Source: Bacteroidales bacterium
GTDB taxonomy: Bacteria; Bacteroidota; Bacteroidia; Bacteroidales; UBA7960
DNA: 15,074 nucleotides
NCBI GenBank assembly: GCA_007122505.1
Contig: SKTQ01000336.1
Span: forward strand, 1 to 15,074
Direction: 5' to 3'
Shown: piece after piece, positions 7,052 to 15,038 of the stretch
Layout of the letters: each line of letters begins with the position of its first letter
Numbering within the stretch: position 1 is the first letter of the stretch
The notes under the pieces: generated by a model
What the model saw: only the letters and a program-made list of their open reading frames with translations
Database searches by the model: none
What the model was told of the DNA's origin: nothing
Position numbers and translations under genes: made by a program

Positions 7052-7248
7052 TCACAAGGCATATCAGATGCCACAAGAAAACAAAACAAAAAGCTCCCGG
7101 AAATAAAAAAGATCAGTAAAAAAACACGGCTCCTTTCTCAGAATGATCACCGGTAATAAATGAAAAGGAGATACGGAAACCCCATTTTTTGCTGCAACCG
7201 GCATAAAAAATAACTGTGTGCATTGGCACCAGCAAATAACAGTACAGT

Positions 7249-8292
7249 ATGGGCCATTCGGAAATAACAACATTCATCCGTAAAAAAAACAAATGGCTCT
7301 CATTATACGACCTGAAAAAAATTTGGAACCCTGAATGGTTCCAGGGAAACCGAAGAAATAAGAACTATTTTGAAGGATGGTATTTCAAAAATGTAAGTGC
7401 ATCAGGTGAAGATGCCATCGCTTTTATCCCCGGAATATCACTCAATGCGGAAAATCCCCATGCATTTGTACAGGTAATCAGCGGAAAAACCGGCGAAACC
7501 TGGTATTTCAAATACCCTGCGGATCAATTCCACTATGCACCTGATACCTTTGCCGTCAAAATTAAAGACAGCTTCTTCTCTGCCAACGAAATTGATGTAA
7601 ATCTAAGTGAAAGCGACCAAAGCATTAGCGGGAACCTGCAGTTCTCTGACAGGCAAACCTATCCGGTATCAATCCGGAGACCAGGAATCATGGGATGGTA
7701 CCGGTACATGCCGTTTATGGAATGCTACCACGGTGTGGTAAGTCTCGACCATGTGGTGAACGGCGAAATACAACTGAACAATCAAAATATAAAATTTGAG
7801 GCAGGAAAAGGTTATATCGAAAAAGACTGGGGCTCATCAATGCCGGAAACATGGATATGGATGCAGTCAAACAATTTTGAAGCACCCGGCACCTCCTTTA
7901 TGCTTTCAATCGCCAAAATACCCTGGATTGGCTCATCATTCCCGGGCTTTTTAGGCTTTTTCCTTCATGATAAAAAACAAATACCTTTTGCCACCTATAC
8001 CGGGGCTAAAATATCATCCCTGGAAAGAAACGGAGACCAACTCACCTTGTGTATTGAAACGAAAGAATTCTCCATTCATGTTCAGGCAGAAAAAGAAGAC
8101 AACATCAATAATAAAGGAGCACTGAAAGCACCTGCCAAAGGACAAATGGAAAGAATCATCCACGAAAGCGTTAACGCAAAAATCTACATCGCCGTGATCA
8201 AAAAAAACGGCCAACCCGTTTTTGAAGGGATAGGCCAAAATGCAGGTTTTGAAATGATCGGTAACACATCTCTATTGGCTCCCCAAACATAA
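7249..8292 (+). CDS. Tocopherol-cyclase-like protein (PF14249-type)
   Basis: 347 aa, no signal peptide or membrane helix. Family signatures visible are NYFEGWYFKNVS (about 39-50), the central FMECYHGVVSLDHVVNGE region (about 162-179) and GYIEKDWGSSMPETWIWMQS (about 188-207), matching the bacterial relatives of plant tocopherol cyclase VTE1. In plants and cyanobacteria that enzyme closes the chromanol ring of vitamin E. Here the substrate is unknown; no other tocopherol-pathway gene lies in the window. It is preceded by 197 nt without a clear promoter and followed by the suf promoter, so it may be co-transcribed with the two-component system or stand alone. Family assignment is fairly sure; function is not. 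Confidence 0.78.
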   Translation: MGHSEITTFIRKKNKWLSLYDLKKIWNPEWFQGNRRNKNYFEGWYFKNVSASGEDAIAFIPGISLNAENPHAFVQVISGKTGETWYFKYPADQFHYAPDTFAVKIKDSFFSANEIDVNLSESDQSISGNLQFSDRQTYPVSIRRPGIMGWYRYMPFMECYHGVVSLDHVVNGEIQLNNQNIKFEAGKGYIEKDWGSSMPETWIWMQSNNFEAPGTSFMLSIAKIPWIGSSFPGFLGFFLHDKKQIPFATYTGAKISSLERNGDQLTLCIETKEFSIHVQAEKEDNINNKGALKAPAKGQMERIIHESVNAKIYIAVIKKNGQPVFEGIGQNAGFEMIGNTSLLAPQT

Positions 8293-8338
8293 AGCCCGTA
8301 AGCTTGTTTCACTTATACACGAATTAAAGCATTAGGTG

Positions 8339-8369
8339 TTGATTAAGTATCAGGTGTTTTATATCTTTG
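8339..8369 (+). promoter_or_regulatory. Predicted suf operon promoter
   Basis: TTG (8339-8341, in GTTG), a 20-nt spacer and TATCTTTG (8362-8369, exact TAnnTTTG) predict a start near 8376, about 150 nt before sufB. Confidence 0.7.
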
Positions 8370-8373
8370 CAGG

Positions 8374-8398
8374 CTAATTTATAATTGGTTTAAATTAG
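8374..8398 (+). promoter_or_regulatory. Perfect 8-bp inverted repeat at the suf transcription start (candidate operator)
   Basis: CTAATTTA (8374-8381) and TAAATTAG (8391-8398) are perfect inverted copies separated by 9 nt, starting 4 nt after the -7 element and so covering about -2 to +23. A repressor dimer bound here would block transcription. Fe-S or iron regulators (Rrf2/IscR or Fur type) are obvious candidates, but the sequence matches neither consensus that I know. It could also form a weak AU hairpin at the 5' end of the mRNA. Confidence 0.45.
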
Positions 8399-8526
8399 AA
8401 TTGTATGCTGCTTTCGCAGGATGAAAAAGGCAGTTTAAAATTCCAACACAATGCAGGAACCCTCCCAAAGGACTGCATTCAGATTGATCAGCCCGACGAT
8501 TGAAAAACATAATCAAGTTGAATAAA
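8399..8526 (+). promoter_or_regulatory. suf operon leader with a possible 32-codon upstream ORF and small hairpins
   Basis: The leader contains an ATG at 8405 opening 32 codons (MLLSQDEKGSLKFQHNAGTL, then PKDC and IQIDQPDD) that stop with TGA at 8501-8503, 23 nt before the sufB ATG. It also has a CTGC/GCAG hairpin at 8408-8419 and a 7-bp AATGCAG/CTGCATT pairing (8450-8456 with 8473-8479). No terminator-like T-run follows either stem. Whether the ORF is translated cannot be told. Confidence 0.3.
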
Positions 8527-9975
8527 ATGGCAGACAAAAACAATCAGATTCTGGAAGAAGTAACCGGCTCCGATTACAAATACGGCTTCTACACGGATAT
8601 CGAAATGGATCAGGCACCACCCGGCCTCACTGAAGATACCATCCGTTTTATCTCAGCCAAAAAAAATGAGCCGCAGTTTATGCTTGATTTTCGCCTCAAG
8701 GCCTTTCGGCATTGGAAAACACTGGAAGAACCCAAATGGGCACACGTGGATTACCCGCCCATCAAATATCAGGACCTGATCTATTATTCCGCACCCCGAA
8801 AACGGCCAAAATATGACAGCCTCGATGAAGTGGACCCGGAGCTCCTGGAGACCTTTGAGAAGCTTGGCATTCCGCTCGACGAACAAAAAATGCTCGCCGG
8901 CGTAGCTGTTGATGCCGTAATGGACAGCGTATCCGTTGGCTCAACATTCAAGAAAACACTTGCCGAACACGGTGTGATCTTCTGCTCATTCAGCGAAGCA
9001 CTGCAAAAACATCCCGAATTGATCAAAAAGTATATGGGTAAGGTTGTGCCGCATACCGACAACTTCTTCGCAGCACTTAACTCGGCGGTATTCAGCGACG
9101 GCAGCTTTGCATACATCCCAAAAGGGGTCAGATGCCCACTCGAATTGTCAACCTATTTCCGTATTAATGCCGCAAATACCGGACAGTTCGAACGTACACT
9201 GATCGTAGCAGAAGAAGGAAGCTACGTGAGCTATATGGAAGGATGTACAGCCCCCATCAGGGACGAAAACCAACTGCATGCAGCCATCGTGGAAATCATC
9301 GCACACAAAAATGCCGAAGTAAAATATTCAACGGTCCAGAACTGGTGGCCCGGCGACAAGCAAGGCAAAGGCGGCGTCTATAATTTCGTTACAAAACGGG
9401 GAATATGTGAAGGTGAAAACGCAAAAATCTCCTGGACACAGGTAGAAACAGGTTCCGCCATCACATGGAAATACCCAAGCCTCATCCTGAAAGGTGATAA
9501 CTCAACCGGCGAGTTTTACTCGGTGGCTGTCACAAACAACAAACAGCAGGCCGACACCGGTACCAAGATGATACACCTCGGCAAAAACACAAAAAGCACC
9601 ATCATCAGCAAAGGAATTTCAGGCGGCAAAAGCAATAACAGCTACCGCGGACTGGTAAAAACAACACGTAATGCCGAAAATGCACGCAACTTTTCCCAAT
9701 GCGACTCCCTGTTGCTTGGCGACCAGTGCGGCGCACACACCTTCCCATACCTCGACGTGGGCAACCGCAGCTCCATCGTCGAACATGAGGCCACAACCAG
9801 CAAAATCTCTGAAGATCAGCTTTTTTACTGCCTGCAAAGAGGAATCGACATGGAAGGCGCCATAGGGCTGATTGTCAACGGATACGCAAAAGAAGTGCTC
9901 TCCAAACTGCCCATGGAGTTCGCAGTGGAAGCACAAAAACTTTTGTCCATCAGCCTCGAAGGAAGCGTTGGATAA
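8527..9975 (+). CDS. sufB: Fe-S cluster assembly scaffold protein SufB
   Basis: Cytosolic scaffold subunit of the SufBC2D complex on which Fe-S clusters are built. 482 aa from the ATG at 8527 (MADKNNQILEEV), normal for the family. An in-frame TTG at 8500 would add nine unconserved residues. Family landmarks are SVSVGSTFKKTLAEHGVIFC (about 130-155), YIPKGVRCPLELSTYFRINA, VSYMEGCTAP and the C-terminal beta-helix core. Cys392 in SQCDSLLLGDQCGAHTFPY is at the position of the essential sulfur-accepting cysteine of E. coli SufB (Cys405). The downstream EHEATTSKISEDQLFYC is also conserved. First gene of the operon; 51 nt separate it from sufC. Confidence 0.97.
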   Translation: MADKNNQILEEVTGSDYKYGFYTDIEMDQAPPGLTEDTIRFISAKKNEPQFMLDFRLKAFRHWKTLEEPKWAHVDYPPIKYQDLIYYSAPRKRPKYDSLDEVDPELLETFEKLGIPLDEQKMLAGVAVDAVMDSVSVGSTFKKTLAEHGVIFCSFSEALQKHPELIKKYMGKVVPHTDNFFAALNSAVFSDGSFAYIPKGVRCPLELSTYFRINAANTGQFERTLIVAEEGSYVSYMEGCTAPIRDENQLHAAIVEIIAHKNAEVKYSTVQNWWPGDKQGKGGVYNFVTKRGICEGENAKISWTQVETGSAITWKYPSLILKGDNSTGEFYSVAVTNNKQQADTGTKMIHLGKNTKSTIISKGISGGKSNNSYRGLVKTTRNAENARNFSQCDSLLLGDQCGAHTFPYLDVGNRSSIVEHEATTSKISEDQLFYCLQRGIDMEGAIGLIVNGYAKEVLSKLPMEFAVEAQKLLSISLEGSVG

Positions 9976-10026
9976 ACAGAATGATCCAAAAATATTGTAT
10001 CGAAAAATTTAATAAAAAACATAATC

Positions 10027-10791
10027 ATGCTGAGCATCAAAAACTTAACCGTTTCCATTCACGGTAAACAAATCATCAAAGGACTAAACCTCGAAGTAAA
10101 AGAAGGAGAAGTCCATGCCATTATGGGGCCCAATGGCTCAGGCAAAAGCACCCTCGCATCAGTGATCGCCGGAAGAGAAATGTTTGATGTCGATGAAGGA
10201 GAAATCACCTACATGGACCAGGACATTTTCGACATGGCTCCCGAAACAAGGGCCCGTGAAGGCATCTTCCTGGGTTTCCAGTATCCCGTTGAAATTCCAG
10301 GTGTCAGTATCGCCAATTTCCTGCGAACCGCCATCAATGAAAAAAGGAAATATCTTGGCCTGGAGCCAATGACAGGAGCCGAATTCCTCAAACTAATGGA
10401 AGAAAAAAAGAAAATGGTGGAAATCCATTCAAAACTGACAAACCGCTCCGTCAATGAAGGCTTCTCCGGTGGAGAAAAGAAAAAGAATGAAATATTCCAG
10501 ATGGCCATGCTTGAACCCCGACTCGCCATTCTCGACGAAACCGACTCCGGCCTCGACATCGACGCCCTAAAAGTAGTGGCAAACGGCGTAAATAAATTGC
10601 GACGGCCCGATAACGCCACCATCGTTATCACACACTATCAGCGACTGCTGGATTATATCGTCCCCGATTTCGTGCACGTGCTCTATGACGGACGGATCAT
10701 TAAGAGCGGCGGCAAAGAACTTGCCCTCGAACTCGAAAACAAAGGATATGACTGGGTGAAAAAAGAAACCAAAACAGATACCGTCTCTTAG
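10027..10791 (+). CDS. sufC: Fe-S cluster assembly ATPase SufC
   Basis: ABC-type soluble ATPase that binds SufB and SufD and drives conformational change of the scaffold. 254 aa. Walker A GPNGSGKST with Lys40 (34-42), Q-loop Gln85 (LGFQYP), signature FSGGEKKKNE (146-155), Walker B LAILDE with Glu171 (166-171), D-loop TDSGLDID and switch His203 (VITHYQ). FSGGEKKR/K in place of LSGGQ is normal for SufC. The ATG at 10027 gives MLSIKNLTVSIHGK. No membrane segments are present. A 106-nt gap follows before sufD, the largest inside the sufB-sufS part, with no clear promoter. Confidence 0.98.
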   Translation: MLSIKNLTVSIHGKQIIKGLNLEVKEGEVHAIMGPNGSGKSTLASVIAGREMFDVDEGEITYMDQDIFDMAPETRAREGIFLGFQYPVEIPGVSIANFLRTAINEKRKYLGLEPMTGAEFLKLMEEKKKMVEIHSKLTNRSVNEGFSGGEKKKNEIFQMAMLEPRLAILDETDSGLDIDALKVVANGVNKLRRPDNATIVITHYQRLLDYIVPDFVHVLYDGRIIKSGGKELALELENKGYDWVKKETKTDTVS

Positions 10792-10897
10792 ACAGATACT
10801 TAGCCCATACTATCAACTGCAATTGTGCACACAAACCACAAATAGCAGGTAAAAACCGAAGATAACAATAACGGCCGTCAACAAAAACCTGAACACA

Positions 10898-12304
10898 ATG
10901 AATACCATGCATACCACACTGATGAAAGACAAACTCCTTGAGCTTTTTGAAACAGAACAACAAAACATTAGGGGCAATGCAACACCAATGGTGAACAGAA
11001 TCAGAAAACATGCACTGACAAGGTTTAAAACCAATGGGTTTCCAACAACAAAAAAAGAAAGCTGGCGGTTCACCGACCTTACACCCCTTTTGAACACAGA
11101 GTTTGCCTTTGACTTTCGCAATCAAAGCAAAAGCACTGACATTGAAAAAATATTTACTTGTGATGTATATGATTTGGATACTTACAGCCAAACATTACTC
11201 AACGGCTGGCTTATATACAAGCATGCACCTTTAACCAAACTGGCGGATGGAACAATTGTTGGTAGTTTGGCAAAAGCAATGGAAGTATATCCTGATCTGG
11301 TTGACAATTATTTAGGCAAAGCAGCAGCCACCGACCAACACGAAATGGCCGCCCTGAATACAGCATTCCTGCAAGATGGCTTGTTTATTTTTGTACCCGA
11401 TAACACCAAAGTTGAAAAACCCATTCAATTAATCAATATCGTTAATGCAGAACAACCCGTTTTTCTGCAGCCCCGCCACCTGGTAATTGTTGGGAAAAAC
11501 GCATCCATTACCCTCGTACATTGCGACCATTCACTCACACACAACATCAGCTTTACCAACACCGTACTGGAAGTTTTTGCCGAAGAAGGAGCCAAGGTAG
11601 AACACTACAAAATGCAAAACAAAGGACGAAACTCCGCTTTGGTCACCCACAGCTTCTTTCACCAAAAACAAAACAGCAGGGTGTCCAGCAACATCATTAC
11701 GCTCAATGGCGGCTTTACCAAGAATATAGTGGAAGCAACAATCGATGGAACAAATTGTGAGTCTGAGCACTATGGGCTTTACCTGGTCGACAGTAACCAG
11801 CATGTGGACAATCAACTGAATATCGACCACAGAGCTCCGGGTTCAACCAGCAACCAACTCTACAAAGGAATCCTCGACGATGAAGCCAAAGCTGTATTTT
11901 CAGGCAAAGTGCTGGTGCGCCGCCATGCCCAACAAACGCAAGCTTTCCAGAACAACAAAAACATCCTGCTTACCGACGAAGCCAAAGCAAACACACAACC
12001 ACACCTGGAAATCTATGCAGATGATGTGAAATGCTCTCACGGCGCCACCGTTGGTCAGCTCGATCCTGATGCCATGTTCTACATGCGTTCAAGAGGACTG
12101 TGTGAAAGAACCGCCCGCCAAATGATGATGATCGCTTTTGCCGGAGAAGTAGTACAAAAAATTTCCATAGATGCACTTAGAGCCCGTATTCAAAACATGG
12201 TCGAAAAACGACTGAAAGGAGAACTCTCCATTTGCGAACAATGTGTGTTGCACTGCAACAGCAAAGAACCCACAAGTTTTAATATCGACCTTAGCAAATT
12301 ATAA
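10898..12304 (+). CDS. sufD: Fe-S cluster assembly protein SufD
   Basis: SufB paralogue that pairs with SufB in the SufBC2D scaffold and is needed for iron acquisition. 468 aa from the first ATG; in-frame ATGs at 10907 and 10922 are equally possible starts, and conservation begins around FPTTKKESWRFTDLTPLL. The C-terminal beta-helix shows ADDVKCSHGATVGQLDPDAM. His381 in CSHGAT is at the position of the E. coli SufD histidine reported as important (His360). YMRSRGLCERTARQMMMIAF is a family hallmark. A C-terminal pair of cysteines (ICEQCVLHC) is present, of unknown relevance. sufS starts 12 nt later, indicating co-transcription. Confidence 0.94.
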   Translation: MNTMHTTLMKDKLLELFETEQQNIRGNATPMVNRIRKHALTRFKTNGFPTTKKESWRFTDLTPLLNTEFAFDFRNQSKSTDIEKIFTCDVYDLDTYSQTLLNGWLIYKHAPLTKLADGTIVGSLAKAMEVYPDLVDNYLGKAAATDQHEMAALNTAFLQDGLFIFVPDNTKVEKPIQLINIVNAEQPVFLQPRHLVIVGKNASITLVHCDHSLTHNISFTNTVLEVFAEEGAKVEHYKMQNKGRNSALVTHSFFHQKQNSRVSSNIITLNGGFTKNIVEATIDGTNCESEHYGLYLVDSNQHVDNQLNIDHRAPGSTSNQLYKGILDDEAKAVFSGKVLVRRHAQQTQAFQNNKNILLTDEAKANTQPHLEIYADDVKCSHGATVGQLDPDAMFYMRSRGLCERTARQMMMIAFAGEVVQKISIDALRARIQNMVEKRLKGELSICEQCVLHCNSKEPTSFNIDLSKL

Positions 12305-12316
12305 AAAAAACACCCT

Positions 12317-13537
12317 ATGGCTGTAACGGAAGATATCTTAAGAAAACAATTTCCCATCCTCGGTCTTACAGTAAATAAAAGACCACTGATTTATCTGGAC
12401 AACGCTGCCACCACCCACAAACCCGTGGCCGTCATTGACCGGCTACGCCATTACTATGAATCCGAAAACAGCAACATCCACAGAGGTGCACATCACCTGA
12501 GCCAGCTGGCAACCGAAGCATACGAACAGGCACGGGAAAACATCCGAAAATTCATCAATGCCGGCCATAATCATGAAGTCATTTTTACGCGGGGTACCAC
12601 CGAATCAATCAACCTGGTAGCTTATTCATTCTCAAAAAAATTCCTGAACCCCGGGGATGAGATACTCATTTCCGAAATGGAACACCACTCCAATATCGTA
12701 CCCTGGCAAATCGCCTGTGAAAACCATCGGGCAAATCTGAAAATCATCCCCATAAACGACAAAGGAGAGCTTCGCATGGATCAATACCGCGAGCTCTTGT
12801 CAGATAAAACCAAACTGGTGGCCGTTACTCATGTGAGCAACTCACTCGGAACCATCAACCCGGTCAAAGAGATCATCCGGCTTGCCCACCAATACAATAC
12901 AGCCGTTCTCGTTGATGGAGCACAGGCCGCACCTCATATTCCCATAGATGTTAAAGCACTCGATTGTGACTTCTACTGCTTTTCCGGTCACAAAATGTAT
13001 GGCCCGATGGGTGTTGGTGTCCTCTACGGCAAGGAAAAATGGCTGGAACAAATGCCACCCTACCAGGGTGGAGGAGAAATGATCAAAGAGGTAAGCTTCA
13101 AAAAAACAACCTTTAATGAATTACCTTTCAAATTTGAAGCGGGAACACCGAATGTGGCGGATGTACTGGGCATGGATAAAGCCATACAGTTTATTCTTGA
13201 AGTCGGACATACAGACATTGCCCGTTATGAAAATGACTTGCTGAAATACGCAATTGACAGGCTTTCCGAATTGGAAAATATCCAGTTCATTGGTACAGCA
13301 GAACAGCGAACCAGTGTTGTGTCATTTCTGTTTACCGACATTCACCCTTACGACACAGGAACAATACTGGACAAACTGGGTATTGCCGTTCGTACCGGGC
13401 ACCATTGCGCCCAACCTGTCATGGAACATTTCCAAATCCCCGGAACTGTAAGGGTCTCATTCGCATTGTACAATACAAAAGAGGAAGTTGATGCGCTTGT
13501 AAACGCCCTTGCCAAAGTACGAGAGATGTTTGGCTAA
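12317..13537 (+). CDS. sufS: Cysteine desulfurase SufS
   Basis: PLP-dependent group II cysteine desulfurase that converts L-cysteine to alanine and a protein persulfide, supplying sulfur to SufE and SufB. 406 aa, the same length class as E. coli SufS. PLP lysine is Lys226 (CFSGHKMYGP) and the persulfide cysteine is Cys364 (RTGHHCAQPVM), exactly the E. coli numbers. Other visible landmarks are LDNAATTHKP (27-36), EMEHHSNIVPW (121-131) and VDGAQAAPH. The short RTGHHCAQP loop is typical of the SufS type rather than IscS. It lies between sufD (12 nt) and the four-TM gene (18 nt). Confidence 0.97.
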   Translation: MAVTEDILRKQFPILGLTVNKRPLIYLDNAATTHKPVAVIDRLRHYYESENSNIHRGAHHLSQLATEAYEQARENIRKFINAGHNHEVIFTRGTTESINLVAYSFSKKFLNPGDEILISEMEHHSNIVPWQIACENHRANLKIIPINDKGELRMDQYRELLSDKTKLVAVTHVSNSLGTINPVKEIIRLAHQYNTAVLVDGAQAAPHIPIDVKALDCDFYCFSGHKMYGPMGVGVLYGKEKWLEQMPPYQGGGEMIKEVSFKKTTFNELPFKFEAGTPNVADVLGMDKAIQFILEVGHTDIARYENDLLKYAIDRLSELENIQFIGTAEQRTSVVSFLFTDIHPYDTGTILDKLGIAVRTGHHCAQPVMEHFQIPGTVRVSFALYNTKEEVDALVNALAKVREMFG

Positions 13538-13555
13538 ACTTTTTAAACCCTTATT

Positions 13556-14035
13556 ATGGAACATAACGCCTTGACCACATTCCGAAAGCTAAACAAAGTC
13601 TACGGAGCCATGTTTTTTATCCTGATTCTCCTGCTCCTGCTCGCCTCCATACTGGTCAGCAATTACGGCCCATTATCTCAACAGCATCCGCAGCAAACGG
13701 CCCTGTTTAAGTCCATAAACATTGCAATCACGGCGTTGATCCTTATACTGGCTTACGTATATCCCCAGCTTCAAATCAAAAAAATGGACAGCTCAATGGC
13801 TCTGCAAGAAAAAATTGATGCCTATAGCCGAATTATCCGCTTCAGATTACTCATGATCGTCGCCGCAGGTCTCATCACCTGCCTTTTTTTCCTGATGACC
13901 GGCGACACTAACCTGATGGTCGTTTTGGCCATCATTATCATTTTTCTTATTCTTGCAAGACCAACTCCATTTAAAACCGCCGCTGACCTTAACCTCAGCG
14001 AAGAAGAAAAAAATATACTGCTGAAACATAAATAA
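13556..14035 (+). CDS. Four-helix integral membrane protein of unknown function in the suf operon
   Basis: 159 aa with four predicted membrane segments: about 16-36 (ILILLLLLASILV), 52-70 (INIAITALILILAYVYP), 96-114 (LLMIVAAGLITCLFFLM) and 119-134 (LMVVLAIIIIFLIL). N- and C-termini are likely cytosolic. The loop between TM2 and TM3 is charged (about 71-95). The tail ARPTPFKTAADLNLSEEEK is polar. No cysteine pair, metal motif or transporter signature is seen. It is embedded between sufS (18 nt upstream) and sufE (6 nt downstream), so it must be co-transcribed and probably works with, or is at least expressed with, Fe-S assembly. I do not recognise a family. Confidence 0.82.
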   Translation: MEHNALTTFRKLNKVYGAMFFILILLLLLASILVSNYGPLSQQHPQQTALFKSINIAITALILILAYVYPQLQIKKMDSSMALQEKIDAYSRIIRFRLLMIVAAGLITCLFFLMTGDTNLMVVLAIIIIFLILARPTPFKTAADLNLSEEEKNILLKHK

Positions 14036-14041
14036 AGAACC

Positions 14042-14467
14042 ATGTCTGGTATCAAAGAGAAAGAACAAGAAATCATTGAAGAATTTGAGATTTTTGATGA
14101 TTGGATGGATAAATACAATTACATAATTGAACTGGGAAAATCCGTCCCTGAGATCAATCCCGAATATAAAAAGGAAAAACACATTATCCGCGGTTGCCAG
14201 GCACAGGTGTGGCTTCATGCGGAATACAAGGATGGTAAAGTTATCTATACCGCCGACAGCGATGCCCTCATTACCAAAGGGATCATTGCCCTGCTCATAA
14301 AGGTTCTTTCCGGTCAGCCACCACAAGAGATCATAAATGCCGACATGGCCTTTATTGATCAGATCGGCCTCAGGGAGCATCTGTCCCAAACAAGATCAAA
14401 TGGCCTTCTCAATATGATTAAACAAATGAAATTATATGCACTGGCCTTTCAAAAAAGCAAGTCATAA
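14042..14467 (+). CDS. sufE: Sulfur acceptor protein SufE
   Basis: Takes the persulfide from SufS and carries it to SufB, stimulating desulfurase activity. 141 aa, normal length. The acceptor is Cys52 in HIIRGCQAQVWL (E. coli SufE Cys51). The N-terminal helix EIIEEFEIFDDWMDKYNYII and LGKSVPEINPEYK are typical of the family. The ATG at 14042 lies 6 nt after the membrane-protein stop codon, supporting translational coupling. It is followed by 94 nt before the SufT-like gene. Confidence 0.96.
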   Translation: MSGIKEKEQEIIEEFEIFDDWMDKYNYIIELGKSVPEINPEYKKEKHIIRGCQAQVWLHAEYKDGKVIYTADSDALITKGIIALLIKVLSGQPPQEIINADMAFIDQIGLREHLSQTRSNGLLNMIKQMKLYALAFQKSKS

Positions 14468-14561
14468 AAAAAGACCAATCAAATAACCGGATACAGGTTC
14501 CCTTTATTTGGCAAGTAAACACATACATCCCACAATACTGCTTAAAAAATCATTCACAGTT

Positions 14562-14864
14562 ATGCTAAAGGAATCTGATATCATTGATGCACTCAAAACC
14601 GTATTTGACCCCGAAATCCCCGTAAATGTCCATGACCTGGGGCTGATCTACAAAATCGACATAGAGAGAAATGGCAACGTAAATCTTCAAATGACACTGA
14701 CAAACCCCAATTGCCCCGTTGCAGACGAGCTGCCTGCAAAAGTAGCAGAAGCCGTGCAAAAAGTGCAAGGCGTCAGCAAAGTACATGTGGAACTCGTTTT
14801 TGATCCACCCTGGTCAAAAGACAATATGTCGGATGGAGCCATGCTCGAACTGGGTCTTTTCTGA
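14562..14864 (+). CDS. DUF59 / MIP18-family Fe-S maturation protein (SufT-like)
   Basis: 100 aa from the ATG at 14562. A longer frame beginning with TTG at 14508 adds 18 residues outside the conserved region. The family motif DPEIPVNVHDLGLIY is at 16-30. The conserved cysteine is Cys51 in TNPNCPVADELP, and the C-terminal DPPWSKDNMSDGAMLELGLF region is also typical. Family members (SufT, yeast Cia2/MIP18, PaaD relatives) assist Fe-S cluster maturation of target proteins. Position as the last gene of a suf cluster supports the SufT role. No separate promoter is clear in the 94-nt gap, though TTTATTTG near 14502 is one base off a -7 element. Confidence 0.88.
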   Translation: MLKESDIIDALKTVFDPEIPVNVHDLGLIYKIDIERNGNVNLQMTLTNPNCPVADELPAKVAEAVQKVQGVSKVHVELVFDPPWSKDNMSDGAMLELGLF

Positions 14865-14935
14865 TAACTTGCGATTTGCCCGAAAGCTTGATACGCAAAG
14901 CAATTTGTCGTTAACAATACCCCAATAAAAAAACA

Positions 14936-14967
14936 CAGCACTCCTTAAATACACAGGATTTTTTTTG
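14936..14967 (+). terminator. Weak candidate terminator at the end of the suf operon
   Basis: TCCT (14942-14945) pairs with AGGA (14955-14958) and is followed by a run of eight T. A 4-bp stem is short, so this is only tentative. The rest of the 174-nt gap (14865-15038) shows no gene. Confidence 0.25.
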
Positions 14968-14982
14968 CTGAGAAAAAGATTG

Positions 14983-14990
14983 TATTTTTG
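14983..14990 (+). promoter_or_regulatory. Predicted -7 element for the gene starting at 15039
   Basis: TATTTTTG is an exact TAnnTTTG about 48 nt before the ATG. A TTTG at 14964-14967 gives a 15-nt spacer, shorter than the usual 19-20, so -33 support is modest. Confidence 0.45.
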
Positions 14991-15038
14991 GCCCGGAAAT
15001 GATCAACAAATTCAATCATTCATTAAAACACCCAAGAA

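Noticed and set aside
7058..7072. Small hairpin GGCAT/ATGCC after the response regulator gene
   Set aside because: A 5-bp stem without a T-run is not enough to call a terminator.
8450..8479. AATGCAGG and CTGCATT in the suf leader resemble the ends of the MITE-like element at 2478-2691
   Set aside because: Only 7-8 bases are shared, the TATTC part of the 12-bp end is missing and no internal element sequence is present, so chance is the simpler explanation.
10792..10897. Possible internal promoter between sufC and sufD
   Set aside because: The 106-nt gap holds no TAnnTTTG element on the plus strand, so read-through from the sufB promoter is the simpler model.
10700..11191. Minus-strand ORF of 163 codons across the sufC-sufD gap
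   Set aside because: Antisense to two strongly supported genes, with cysteine/phenylalanine-rich composition and no recognisable domain.
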